Positions 8,218 to 18,390 of a stretch of DNA of 20,975 bases are shown here, one piece after another. The notes below the pieces were generated by a model. It searched no databases and was not told the DNA's origin. It saw only the letters and a list, made by a program, of their open reading frames with translations. The position numbers were made by a program, and so were the translations under genes. Every line of letters begins with the position of its first letter. Within the stretch, counting starts at the first letter, position 1. The stretch is from the NCBI GenBank assembly GCA_003427395.1, contig BFEA01000494.1, positions 208,025-228,999 of the forward strand, given 5' to 3'. The DNA comes from Chara braunii. Taxonomy: Eukaryota; Streptophyta; Charophyceae; Charales; Characeae.

Positions 8218-8319
8218 ATACCCGTTTTAACCAGTCCCAGCCGGTCCCAGCCGGAACTTGCATCTATACCCGACCGGACCCTGATCAACTAGGAAATGGT
8301 ACCAACTTGTCCCCTGTAA

Positions 8320-9120
8320 GAAATTATAGGCGTACCCAGTCCCAAAGGCCGTCGGTTTTGGACTACGAAATTATGCTTATGCCCAGAAGCCGACTGGCAA
8401 AAATGTGGGTGTACCCTCACCCACTGGCAGGCCTTCGATGGCGGACCGTGAAATTATGCTCAGGCTCACCAAGTGGACTGTTGTGGCCCAAAGACTGCTG
8501 GATATGAGCATAATTTTTATTTTTTTTATGTTTATTTTTTTTTATGAGCATAATTTTTTTGGGATAATTTTGTGAAATACCCCCATAAGTTTAGATAAAT
8601 GCGCAAATGCCCCTGAAAGATGTGGGTAGAGGGGAATGCCATTTTGGGCCGAAATCTTTGTGTTATGCCCTTGTCAGGCAGGTGTGCAAATTTGCAATCT
8701 GGACCTCGCTGTTTGGGCACAAGTTCTAGGTATTTTGCAAAGTTGGATGGTATCTGGTAGGGCTATATCACAAAGATGGGGGGTGCAACTGACCCGAGGG
8801 GTATTTCATAATTTTTTCTTTTTGCAAGAGGGGCATTCCGCTCTACCCACATTTTTCAAGGGCATTTTGGCACATATCTCAACTTATGGGGGTATTTTGC
8901 AAATTACCCCAAATTTTATTTTTTTTAAATTTGTTTATGAGCATAATTTCAACCATCCGGTGGTACGGTGTATGAATAATTTGGTATGTCCACCTCAATC
9001 CCGGGTATGCCCATAATTTTGCCTGGGCATGTCCATACTTGTGCATTTGGTAGCTGGTTATAACCGCAATTTTGCAGTACCTCGGTTTGGGCACCCAAAT
9101 AATTTCCACTGGCCGTTTTC
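8320..9120. repeat. Oppositely oriented AAATTATGC motif series
   Basis: Left of the miniature element, GAAATTAT followed by a GC/TA-rich hexamer and often CCC recurs at 8320, 8367 and 8450. Right of it the complement appears at about 8937 (TGAGCATAATTTC), 8971 and 9005 (ATGCCCATAATTTTGCC), with worn versions at 9070 and 9097. TGAAATTATGCTCA (8449-8462) and TGAGCATAATTTCA (8937-8950) are exact complements. The flanks therefore form a larger loose inverted arrangement centred on the element at 8561-8910. Confidence 0.5.
8561..8910. mobile_element. 350-bp miniature element with ~80-bp TIRs
   Basis: The left end (8561-8640) and the complement of the right end (8832-8910) match over about 80 bp with few differences. 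Both contain AAATACCCCCATAAGTT, an AAATGCCC block, and ATGTGGGTAGAG(G/C)GGAATGCC. The tips are GGGATAATTTT and GGGGTAATTTG. Long TIRs with no coding capacity between them define a non-autonomous DNA transposon. The GGGTAATTT-type tip is compatible with a Mutator-like family, but the target duplication cannot be fixed because both flanks are AATTTT/TTTTATT low-complexity DNA. The short frame on the plus strand (8636-9016) simply runs through the element. Confidence 0.85.
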
Positions 9121-9588
9121 CGGGCAAGTTGGCGTTGGGACTGGGTATAGTCGATATCCTGATCTTTGGAGCGAGGTACAGATGCAACTTTCCCTGTCTC
9201 AAAAACAACAAAGATCGACAGAGGCATAGGCCCTCACTCAACTGCACACTTGTCGCATGCCCTTGCTCAACTGTACACTTATAGCAATCCACTCCAAATC
9301 CAGGATCAGTTTGAAGTTCTCTTAACATATCGCATATGCAATCGCGACAGGTACATGTAGAATGTTTTGCGGTAAATTGAGACCCACATAAACCAAAAAA
9401 AATTGTTGGTCTGTCCCCGGAGAAGATCTGATTCAATTTTTATATTTGGTAAGCGCCTCTACAACGTTCTGCGTGGTTTTTGTCGTTTCCAAAAACGGCC
9501 CTTGGTCGTTATTTTTTGCAGTCGTTTTTCCTAGACACCGATGATAAAACCCAATAATGTGTTGCCTATCAAACAGTGAATTTCGCAG

Positions 9589-9705
9589 ACCAACAGAATC
9601 ACCAGAATCGATGGAAGGTTACACCTGACCGGAATAACTATGATAGAAGGTACCAGACAGATAGAAAGTACATGGTACCAAGGGAACGTGCAGATCGACA
9701 AACAG
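9589..9705 (+). other. Possible internal exon, unidentified
   Basis: A 117-base segment (39 codons) is bounded by TTTCGCAG at its left edge and CAG|GTAACA at its right edge, which are acceptable eukaryotic splice acceptor and donor sites. The frame through it is open from a stop at about 9554-9556 to one near 9750. It encodes a strongly hydrophilic, charged peptide rich in Asn, Gln, Arg, Asp and Tyr (for example NRWKVTPDRNNYDRRYQTD). I do not recognise it. It could be an exon of a gene whose other exons lie in the T-rich DNA downstream, or a retroelement gag fragment. The polypyrimidine tract before the acceptor is poor. Confidence 0.25.
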
Positions 9706-10157
9706 GTAACATGCTTTCACCATATTCACTACAGTCACCTGTAAGAACTTAGCTAGGAGCCGTATGAATAATGTGTGCAAGAAAGACAAAGAGCATGAGT
9801 GGATGCTGATTTTTCACATTTTTGCTCAACACATAACACTCGTCATAACCTAAAACCATGGATGTTTAGGGTTAATATATAATCAAATCATATTTCATAT
9901 TCTTGCTCATTACATTGGTCGTAACCCTAAGCCACCAAAACGTTATTGACGGAACATTTTTTAGGCTTTCTCAATATCTGACCCATGAGAACCTATAGCC
10001 TGATCAAAAGCAGAAGGAAATACCCCATAAAATTATTGCCCTGGGATAAATTGTCAAATGGCGCCCACTATGTCCAATAAGAGTTTCATCTATATAGGAT
10101 TTGTCTCACATTAAGCATTTTTTTCCATATGATTAGTTCCCCCAGTTTATTTGAGAA

Positions 10158-10237
10158 TTTTTTTATTTTATTATTTTTTTATTTTATTATTTTTTTATTT
10201 TATTATTTTTTTATTTTATTATTTTTTTATTTTTTTA
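10158..10237. repeat. AT-rich 16-bp tandem repeat
   Basis: About four and a half units of ATTTTATTATTTTTTT run head to tail and end exactly at the left target site of the small inverted-repeat element at 10239. Confidence 0.9.
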
Positions 10238-10238
10238 A

Positions 10239-10433
10239 CCACCAGTACCTTTCCCGCGTGGAAAAATAGGGAAAACTGACAATTTTCCCAGGCGCCTGAA
10301 TTTTCGGAGGTCGGAGCCAACGATGACTGCCGTTGATAAATCTGATCCGCGGCCATCGTTTCGTTTCGGCCGCTGCAAAGGTCGGATGCCTACCCGAGAC
10401 TCGCTATTTTCCAAGCAGCAAAGGTACTGGTGG
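10239..10433. mobile_element. Miniature TIR element, CCACCAGTACC family, copy 1
   Basis: The left tip CCACCAGTACCTTT is matched perfectly by the complement of the right tip, AAAGGTACTGGTGG. Similarity continues inward (CCCGCGTGGAAAAATAGGGA against GCTGCTTGGAAAATAGCGAG), making arms of roughly 35 bp. TTTAA lies immediately outside both ends (10234-10238 and 10434-10438), a plausible 5-bp target-site duplication. The 195-bp body has no coding frame of note. It shares an internal block (CGTTGATAAATCTGATCCGC) in worn form with copy 3 at 20247. The superfamily is not clear from the ends. Confidence 0.8.
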
Positions 10434-10439
10434 TTTAAG

Positions 10440-13400
10440 TCTTCGAATTTCATTGATGTTGTTAGCTTTAGGTAGTTGCATATTTTTTGTTGTTTTTTAG
10501 TGACTTGGTATGGCAACACGGATTCTACCTTGGTGGGGTACATATCTTGGAAGTTTTTTGGCATCTTTATGAATTCTCTTTGGTTTCATCTTTGCAGTTG
10601 TGTGACGATTTATCTTCTGCATGTACATGTATTTAAGTGCAAAGTGAGGTTGGGCCAAAACGGACTATTCATTCTTACGATGCTGTTTGCTTTCTGACCC
10701 TCTATCTTTCAAAATTTTGTTTGCAATTTAGCGTAGGAAGGATATTTTCACAACTTGCAATTGGTGTCGTTTCGACAGTTAGGACGCGTTTTATCGAGCG
10801 CGAATGAAAAATGATGTGTCTTGTTTTTTCCTTTCGCCCTGATGGTATGGTGGGAAATTTTTGTGTAATAACCATGCGAAACGACATTTATATTTTGATT
10901 CTTTGTAAGCCGCATATTAGCTCACGTGCATGAATGGGATTTCTGTCTGAAATTAAGATTTGAATTAGCATAGGATTTAGGACTCGCTGCTTTTTGCTAC
11001 TTCTGCTTCCTGCTAGCGCGCGCAATCTTTCACGCCCTCTGTTCTTGCACCTTAATTTTATTATCCACTGTTGCCCTAAACTTCTGTCGTTCTTGATCAT
11101 CGATTGTAACTACCTTCCCTTCTCCCTTTGCTCGTTTTTGTGATCATGCATTTTCCTGCTTTACTCGTTCTCCTCATTGGTCGGAATGATGCGACCGGGA
11201 TCGATGCTAGGAGCGTAGCTAAGTCCCCCATGTTGTGGTCTAGGTATGTAGCTCGAAAGCACTCCCTCCTTACCTCTTATATAATTTTGATTGTCTCACA
11301 TATGCATTTTCCCCTACAAATATAAGAACTGCAACTTCATCTTCATATAATCTAAATTTTCAAAGTTAGCGCAATTAAGAGGATTGGTCAGCATGTCGCT
11401 CGTATTGTTGAGGTGAGTAGTGGAGTTGGGTGATCGAACGAGTTGGTGGTGATCATACGGGGTATGGGGGAATCTGGTTTGCGTGATCGGGCTAAGCGGG
11501 GTGACAACTCTGGATAGTGGGTGAGTCTGAGGCGATGGACTGGTAGCACTGATTTTGGAAGTGGGTTTTGCGAAAAGAGAAAAAACATTGAGTGGTAATT
11601 TGAAAATTTTATGGGTCTAAATTTAGTTTGTTCTCTTTGTATTGTCTCTTCATCGTTTTCTTATTTAGTTTGCTTCAATCTTGCTTCTTCCTCCTCATTC
11701 TTATGATTTTGCGTTTCCCAATATGAAGATGCATGGCTTGCGCAACTGTATGATTATTTCTATTCCCCGCACCTGACTTCTTTTGACGACTTTCTCTTAG
11801 TGAAAAACAATATTGTGAATACTTCTTCATGCGTGTTTAGGATTTTGCTCAACTTTCGTTCTTCTGATCTGGACAGTGTGCCTGGGTCTTGCATATCTTT
11901 CTGTGGTTATATTCTTGTAGTTTTATGAAAGATACGACTTCTATTCGATAGTTTAACAAGTACAACTTCGTCGAGGTGAGGAATTAAGTGTTGTATGAGG
12001 ATTTTCGTGCTTGTCCCCTATTGGTCCCTCATTGCCTGTCTCTTGATCGAGTCTTCATAACGGATGCATTATGTCTGATGCAGTCAAACCTTTTTCTCGA
12101 CAATAGGTTTTTGTGCATGGAATATGGATTTTGCAATCCCATTCTTTATTATGGAATGCATATACAATAAGCTTTGATATCCCAAACGCGACCCGCCTCC
12201 TTTCCTGTACCATGAGGGCAAAGATCGAGTCCGCAAATTACATGCCTGTAATACTCTCGCCCACGCCGGAGCTTCCTATCAATACCCCAATCGGGCACGT
12301 TATTTGTCTTTCGATGGGTCGGGGTTTGTCCTTGTAAAATTTCCTCCATACTCTCGTTTCCTTCCTTTATCACGTGCTAGTTATGTTGTCATGGCCCACT
12401 CTTACTCCGTGATGGCCTCACACATTGTGTTTGGAGTGTAAATGAGAGGAGGTGCATCTTCGATGCGTGTTTCCCTATTGGTGTGTTCGGAGCCTTCGAC
12501 TGAGGCTGTCCACATCAAATTACGACATTTGTGAATCTCGTAGGCACCTCGTGGCGGCTCGGCGAGACCATCAATACGTCCCAGAACCTGTTAGGCCCGA
12601 AAAAAATTGACAGCGGCCTAGGTCTTGGAGCCGCCATTTCGAGATCCCGCCCTGTCCCCGTAATTGAGAGACATTTCCATATATGTCCCTCCATTTAGCA
12701 GCTCAGTTTTTAGTTTAGTCAAGTAATTTGCACCCCTTTGTCCTTGAAACTTTGGCACCGGGGATCTTAGTTCCAACTTGAGACTCCAACCCCCATCGTC
12801 TTAAAATCCTTGACACACCTTTTTTTTTCATTTCAGGGCTCACTTCTATTTTGATTAGGAAATCGTGCAGAGCATGAGGTTTGGGCGTGGCAATGGTTGT
12901 TTGCTGTTCTTTGCTGAATCATGGGCCAAAAACTTCATTATTTGAAGAGGAAAATTTTGACATTCTCTCTCCCTTCCATTATAGCTTTTCATTCTAAGCC
13001 ATTTCGCTCTCCACTTCTGCCATTTATCCAATTCTTGCCTTGAGTAAATCTAACTCGTAATCAGGTGTTCGAGAGCCCAAATTAAAATTTTATTCAACTA
13101 CTATTTACTATTATGGCCTATTTCTCCAACCTTTGCAATCTTTTGCTCACCAGGAGTCTGGATGCCTGCGTTGGTGCCTAGGGGAGTGTGTACTATATGA
13201 TACTCACAAGTGTGGGGAAGTTTGTTCGGTCCAAGTTGCCCACCTACTGGTAGGGTGATGGCCCTGAGTGCGTCACACTCAGGTAGGATAGTGGGACAGG
13301 GGGTGCGATAGGAGTATTGATGTGAGGATGGGATGGGAGGTGGCCTCATCTAGCCAGGACAACCACGACCGACTGCTCCCAACAATCACCGTGCGCCTAG

Positions 13401-13730
13401 TTACTAACCTCTGCAACACCCTGTTTTTTTCAAGAAAGAAAAAAAAGTGTGGTGAAGTCCACATCGGCCCCCTCTTCCATACACACGTTTGGTATAGCTT
13501 CTGCCATGAAGAAAATTAATTTAATATTGCTGGGCTACCGGATGGGCCGCCCAGGTTACCTCATATCGAACTCCGTGGCCTGGGCGGACCAGATCCAGGC
13601 AAGGTCCCAAACAGTCCTCTTTCATGCAAAATTGCAATCATACAACTTTTGGCAGAGGATCACCCCGAAATTTGTTATGAAAAATACAAAACATCAAATT
13701 AGATGACACCCCTTTAAGCCCCTTTAAGCC
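10440..13730. other. T-rich stretch without recognisable gene
   Basis: About 3.3 kb in which no ORF exceeds about 75 codons and none carries a motif I know. The plus strand is T-rich with scattered TTTGCAG and TTTTTTAG acceptor-like sites through about 12480, the composition expected of intron sequence in a plus-strand gene with small exons. It could equally be plain intergenic DNA. From 12490 to 13720 the composition becomes more even, with a GC-richer patch (12540-12660), a poly-A run (13431-13446) and two exact CCCCTTTAAG units at 13710-13729. I call no exons here. Confidence 0.4.
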
Positions 13731-13738
13731 CCCTTGAA

Positions 13739-13886
13739 CCATCAGTACGTGGGCCAACTATTGGCCGTGGAAAAGAATAGAGTAGACACATTCCTAGTCG
13801 GATGAATTTCGGTGCTCCTGTAGTGGCCTGTACGTTTCCTAAAATCGTGGCTTGTTAACAGGCACGACTTTAGGAAGTATTGGTGG
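13739..13886. mobile_element. Miniature TIR element, CCACCAGTACC family, copy 2
   Basis: The left tip CCATCAGTACGTGG and complement of the right tip CCACCAATACTTCC agree at most positions with the family ends at 10239 and 20247. TTGAA lies outside the left end (13734-13738) and TTTAA outside the right (13887-13891). An internal hairpin, TCCTAAAATCGTGGC against GCACGACTTTAGGA (about 13836-13875), lies near the right end. The flanks also repeat TTTAAGCCCC on both sides. At 148 bp this is the most worn copy, and membership of the family is less secure than for the other two. Confidence 0.5.
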
Positions 13887-14006
13887 TTTAAGCCCCTTTG
13901 AACCCCGCTTATGCCCCATAGACACCCTTTGGTGAGACATCACCAAATTCAAAGATAAGGTTGGATTTGGGGACACCTTAGTGGGCGACTGAGAATGATT
14001 GAGCTA

Positions 14007-14611
<605 letters not shown>

Positions 14612-14617
14612 TATATG

Positions 14618-15053
14618 GACAGTGTTCCTCATCCAATAACCACCAGCTCACTAGATCATAACCGAGACCAACTACCACTAGCAAAGACGAACACTACCTC
14701 TTCAACCCACCTGCAGGCCACCATATGTATCTGTAAAAAACGGTTTCCCTCCTTTGTGGCCTTGATCCTTTGGTGGCCTAGATTCCGGGGAGGGCTCCGA
14801 AACTCCATCGCCTCGACATGGTGCCCATAGGACATCCTTAACAAAGGGGACTATAGAGAAAGCATGGGGAGGAAAGGGGTCCGAGAAATTTGATGCGGGG
14901 TGGAGGGTGGAATTTGGGGGCACAAAGGTCCAATCATTAAAGAGTAAGGGATAGCTTCTGTATGGGTATGTGTCTTGCGCATACGCACCATCCTCTTTCT
15001 CTCCCGCTGAAGAGACAATGGCCACCCACCCACCCTCCCTCCTCCCCCACGTG
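14618..15053. other. Probable LINE 3' flank or tail region
   Basis: This lies between the Tc1/mariner-type element and the last recognisable LINE codons. On the minus strand a 107-codon frame (14702-15025) is open and rich in Pro and Ser, and I do not recognise it. There is no poly-T on the plus strand, so no retained LINE poly-A tail. It may be the LINE 3' untranslated region or unrelated DNA. Confidence 0.3.
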
Positions 15054-16348
15054 CTAGTTTTGGCAATATTGGGTGATCTTGTGTTGGATATCCTTCCGAC
15101 TACGCAACTGGTCCATTGTGGCTTTGGTCTCCCGCCACGCGGTCATAAGTTTCAACTGAATCTGGAGTTTAATTTGCTCTATAATCTCACCCTCTTCCAC
15201 CCTCGCCGCCTCTATCACTAGCGTACATCCCCTCCACCATAGTGCCCATAAGACTGCTTTGTGGGCAAGTAGAAACATCTTAGAGAGTAAAAGTGCTGAT
15301 TTGGGCTTGGGACGAACATCCTCGCAATACAGCTCGCCAGTCCCATGGCCAGGGCAAGTCGTCTATCATCCTTTGTCAGAGTCGGTCCCACCATTGCCAA
15401 GTGAGCACCGCCGTCGGGCATTGCATGAATATGCTCTATTGTCTCAGATATGATTTTGGATGGGAAAGCATGCTGGCAGGATTTGTACTATGGGAGGGCT
15501 ATCCCTCTCTGTTCCACGAAGGTGTGGTCTTTCAGCCAGCTTCTTGTGGGGAGACAACGGTGTGCGACTGGCAGGTGCAGGGAAGCGATTTTAGCAGGTT
15601 TCCTTTTCAGTTTTGTACACCATTAGATCAAATCTCAAACATTCCTTCCTTATATTCAATTGTTGCATCCACCTGTCATCAACTGCCTCCCTCACATTCC
15701 TCCTAGTTTTCAGCATTTTCTAAACTGCTCTCGCCCCTAATTTATGCAGAGGCCCACTTCTCATTAGGTTGAGATTTCTGCCCCTATAGGAGTGCCATTG
15801 CAGGGCTAAGGGAAGGTCCGAGATGTTTTGGGAGCAAAAGGCTGACTTTCTGTCCTCATCCTCAACGACTCTGATCTTGTGGACCTGATCCTTGTCTACC
15901 TATTCAAAGGGCTCCGGGATCCCTTTCAAACTTCCCTTTTTGGCCCTGCTGATAGTATTTGATCAGCATGTCATCTGGTCTTACCGTATGGATCATGCCG
16001 ACATGGTGGGGCTTGCCTTGGGTAGCAATACAGTCACCTTCCTCGAAGGTATGTCCTTTCCCGGAGGATTCTAACCTATTATAGTGGGATGGCAAATATT
16101 ATTTGTTCGAGATGGTCCGCATCCCGATGGGAGTGTTGTAGGGTATACTTTAATTGCGCCATTGTCTTCCAGGCGTTCACCTCGTTATCCCATAGGTCCA
16201 CCACTCTCAACACCCCCTGCTTCACCCAATTTTTCAAGGGGGCATCCGGGCTCCGAAGCACCTGGCCACACGGGGCAGTCACCCATCGGTTCCCATACAG
16301 GGGTAGGAGCATCACTTCCCTTCCACCGATCCCAATAGTGTACGCCAA
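15054..16348 (-). pseudogene. LINE C-terminal region, frameshifted
   Basis: Several minus-strand frames overlap in series. 16348-16079 includes VMLLPLYGNRWVTAP, RSPDAPLKNWVKQGVLRVVD and LWDNEVNAWKTMAQLKY. 16095-15904 includes HTFEEGDCIATQGKPHHVGM and YYQQGQKGKFERDP. 15421-15218 includes MVGPTLTKDDRRLALAMGLA. 15278-15054 includes HKAVLWALWWRGCTLVIEAA and ends at a stop. The last piece matches the terminal LW..W..RN helix that ends many plant LINE ORF2 proteins, and the segment before it is where the zinc-binding C-terminal domain normally lies. Frame changes near 15250, 15700 and 16090 show the ORF is broken. Confidence 0.7.
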
Positions 16349-16691
16349 AATTTATCGTAGGGTAATTCCATCATGGCTTCCTCTCAATGGGAGGGCGAGG
16401 TGTGTTCCAAGGCTGCCCTGAGGCGCACCCAATAACGGTCCTCTAACCAAATTAGGCGGTCTATGTTGAGGGGAGCCTGCGGTGCGGTTTTGCTGATTTG
16501 GTCACTTCACGGGATGGCTACTTACAAGACCAAATTCCGGATCCATTGGAGGCTTAACGTCTGGGTCTGTACCCCCGAATCTATTATGCCTAGTACGCCA
16601 CTCCCTTTAGGTTGTATGACGGTGTGCCATGCAACTCGGCTAATGACGTGTGGGCATTCGTCCTCTCCATAAGAATGTAACCACCTGTTTT

Positions 16692-17075
16692 CTAAGGGCT
16701 TTTAGTGCACCCTGACCGAGGCATAGCACAGATTTGTACCACTGTGTTGCACACGTCGTTAATTACCAGCGCCTGTGCAAACAAGGAGGAGGATTTTCCT
16801 TTCCACCTGGCCAGCTTCTTGAGCATCGATTTAAGGAACCAATCATCATTAGCTGGTGGGCGCCCATATGCTGTCATGGCAACCCCTAAGACGCATATCT
16901 GTGCTTCTAATGGCAACCATTTTACTCTTGGCAAGTCCGAAGGGTGCCCACCTTGGTGGTGTATCAATCCATGGTTTTATTGCCCCACTTGACCAACATA
17001 TTTGATAATTTACAGGGGAATCTCCCCAATGTTCCCTGGGGTTGCGTCCACTAGAATGGTGAGATCATCCGCAGG
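16692..17075 (-). pseudogene. LINE RT motif C and thumb
   Basis: Downstream of the inserted DNA element the minus strand resumes with IPADDLTILVDATPGNIGE, in which ADD (17064-17072) is the catalytic motif C, with Pro in place of the usual Phe/Tyr before it. After a stop the reading resumes as CVLGVAMT and continues DDWFLKSMLKKLARWKGKSS to INDVCNTVVQ, the standard RT thumb. A frameshift near 16700 then leads to a frame with ALKALRKQVVTFLWRGR, the FLW-type motif that follows the thumb in LINEs. Fewer than 15 codons separate the end of motif B (IMEAL) from motif C once the insertion is removed; about 60 or more are usual, so a deletion accompanied or preceded the insertion. Confidence 0.8.
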
Positions 17076-17121
17076 AATTTTGCAGCTAAGGCATGGACCC
17101 CACTCGCAGATTTGCAGCTAA

Positions 17122-17711
17122 GGCCTGGACCCCACAGGAATTCCGTTGGAAAAGACGGTGTGCCCAAAAAAGACAGTGAAAGAATTTTGGAAACTATGAA
17201 AAAGAGTTCCGCAGGGACCCCACTGCGGAGTGAGTTTTGCGGCAAAATGATGTCAAAACTTTGCCTAACAGGAAACTCCCCTGCCCACCGTCCCAAAAAG
17301 GAAAGTGGTGGTTTGTCCTGGTGGTCGGTTGGGGAGCGTAGGAACCGCTGAGGTCCCGTAGCGGGTGACGTTGGGGCGGTGCTTGCGGAACAAGACCTGT
17401 GGGCGGACATCTTCTCGTCCGACCGGGGGAGGAGACCTTGGAAACTTTCGAGATGTTGCCCCCCCCCGACGCTCTCCACTCGACACAAAATCGCGGCAAC
17501 TTTTCCTCCCGCAAGACTTTTCCAGGCCGCAAATGAAGTGAAAACGGATTCCTGGCCTCTCCCAGGCCAAAAAAGGGGGGCTATGGGGTCCTGGGAAACA
17601 GTTCCGCGAAATAAATCACAACTTTCCAGGACCTCTTCCGTGGGTGGTGGGGTCCCCAAAACAATTCTGCGACAAAGTTTTTCCTTTCCGCAGTCCTGTG
17701 GGGTCCAGGCC
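17122..17711. mobile_element. PIF/Harbinger-like miniature element inserted in LINE
   Basis: The left end GGCCTGGACCCCACAGGA (17122-17139) is repeated perfectly as the complement of the right end (17694-17711), and weaker pairing continues inward (TTGGAAAAG against AAGGAAAAA). TAA flanks both ends (17119-17121 and 17712-17714). A 3-bp TAA/TTA duplication with GG-starting TIRs is characteristic of PIF/Harbinger (Tourist-type) elements. The 590-bp body has open frames on both strands but no transposase motif I recognise. TGGGGTCC or its complement recurs at about 17214, 17584, 17651 and at both tips, usually near CCGCA/TGCGG, like subterminal binding repeats. A 31-bp direct duplication, TTTGCAGCTAAGGC(A/C)TGGACCCCAC, spans the left junction (17080 and 17111). 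Confidence 0.87.
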
Positions 17712-17714
17712 TAA

Positions 17715-18289
17715 GGCCTCCATGATTATGACAAATAGAAAGGGGGCGATTGGGTCCCCTTGCCAGACTGACCATTTCAGCCGCAGTTCTAGCAGTAATC
17801 TACCATTAATTTGAGCCTGGGTAGCGGCGTTGTGATGGAGGATATGCACCCCCCGACGCAAATTTGGCTCAAAGTTCATTTTTTCCAAACATTTATCAAG
17901 AAAAACCTAATGCACTTGGTCATAGGCTTTCTCAAAATCTATGAACATAGTGGCGGCATTCCGTTCGGACTGCAGTATCAAGTGAAGCATCTCATTGACC
18001 AGGAGGATATTGTCCTGTGTATTACTGTTTTTCATAAAGCCAGTCTACGCTGGATGGGCGATATCTTCCATCACCTCTATCATTCGATTGGCCAGGGCCT
18101 TAGACAACATCTTATACACTACTGTAAGTAATGAAGTAATGTGATAGGACCGTTATTTCGTATGTTTGTTTTATAGTGGAGAAGCGACAACACACCCCGA
18201 CCTGCCAATTTTTCCCATACTTCCCTATAGTAAACCGCTGAGTCCTGTCCCAATACCTCCCACATTGTTTTCCCAAAATTCATTTGGGA
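17715..18289 (-). pseudogene. LINE RT fingers and palm, motifs A and B
   Basis: From 18289 the frame reads MNFGKTMWEVLGQDSAVYYR, then EVWEKLAGRGVLSLLHYK and NNGPITLL, followed by a +1 frameshift in the LLT/VVYK turn (about 18130). It continues KALANRMIEVMEDIAHPA, a TAG stop where Gln is expected (18045-18047), TGFMKNSN, DFEKAYDQVH, a second TAG where Trp is expected (17907-17909), and runs unbroken to QGDPIAPFLFVIIMEAL. The first aspartate of motif A is retained. The two stops fit C-to-T type changes (CAG to TAG, TGG to TAG), as expected for methylated, silenced repeats. Confidence 0.88.
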
Positions 18290-18299
18290 AAATGTCCAA

Positions 18300-18390
18300 G
18301 AAATTGGAGAGGACGATCACAAGAAGAGAGGTACGGACGACACTGATGCAGATGGAGGAGGATAAGAGCGCGAGGTTAGATGGTCTCCCA
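18300..18390 (+). pseudogene. Inverted piece of LINE RT N-terminus
   Basis: The plus strand here encodes KLERTITRREVRTTLMQMEE followed by DKSARLDGLP. This fits the opening block of LINE RT domains (P-I-T-x-E-E-V, an AL..M helix, then K-A-P-G-x-D-G-L-P). All neighbouring LINE sequence reads on the minus strand, both upstream (endonuclease, 18613-18383) and downstream (RT from 18289). The piece is therefore at its expected place but flipped. A perfect palindrome, TTTTCCCAAA...TTTGGGAAAA (18268-18292), lies at the left junction. Confidence 0.6.

Noticed and set aside
8879-9436. 185-codon minus-strand ORF with several cysteines
   Set aside because: Its C-terminal half runs through the inverted motif series and into the 350-bp element. 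The cysteines come partly from a short direct repeat (CTCAACTG(C/T)ACACTT at about 9237 and 9263), and no zinc-finger spacing is kept.
17051-17714. Open frames of 110-202 codons in the LINE-nested element
   Set aside because: Both strands and several frames are open in GC-rich DNA with repeated TGGGGTCC blocks. No DDE transposase or Myb-like motif is visible, so I treat it as a non-autonomous element.
17907-18047. TAG reassigned to Gln, making the LINE intact
   Set aside because: One of the two TAG codons sits at a Trp position, and frameshifts and other stops are also present, so decay explains it better.
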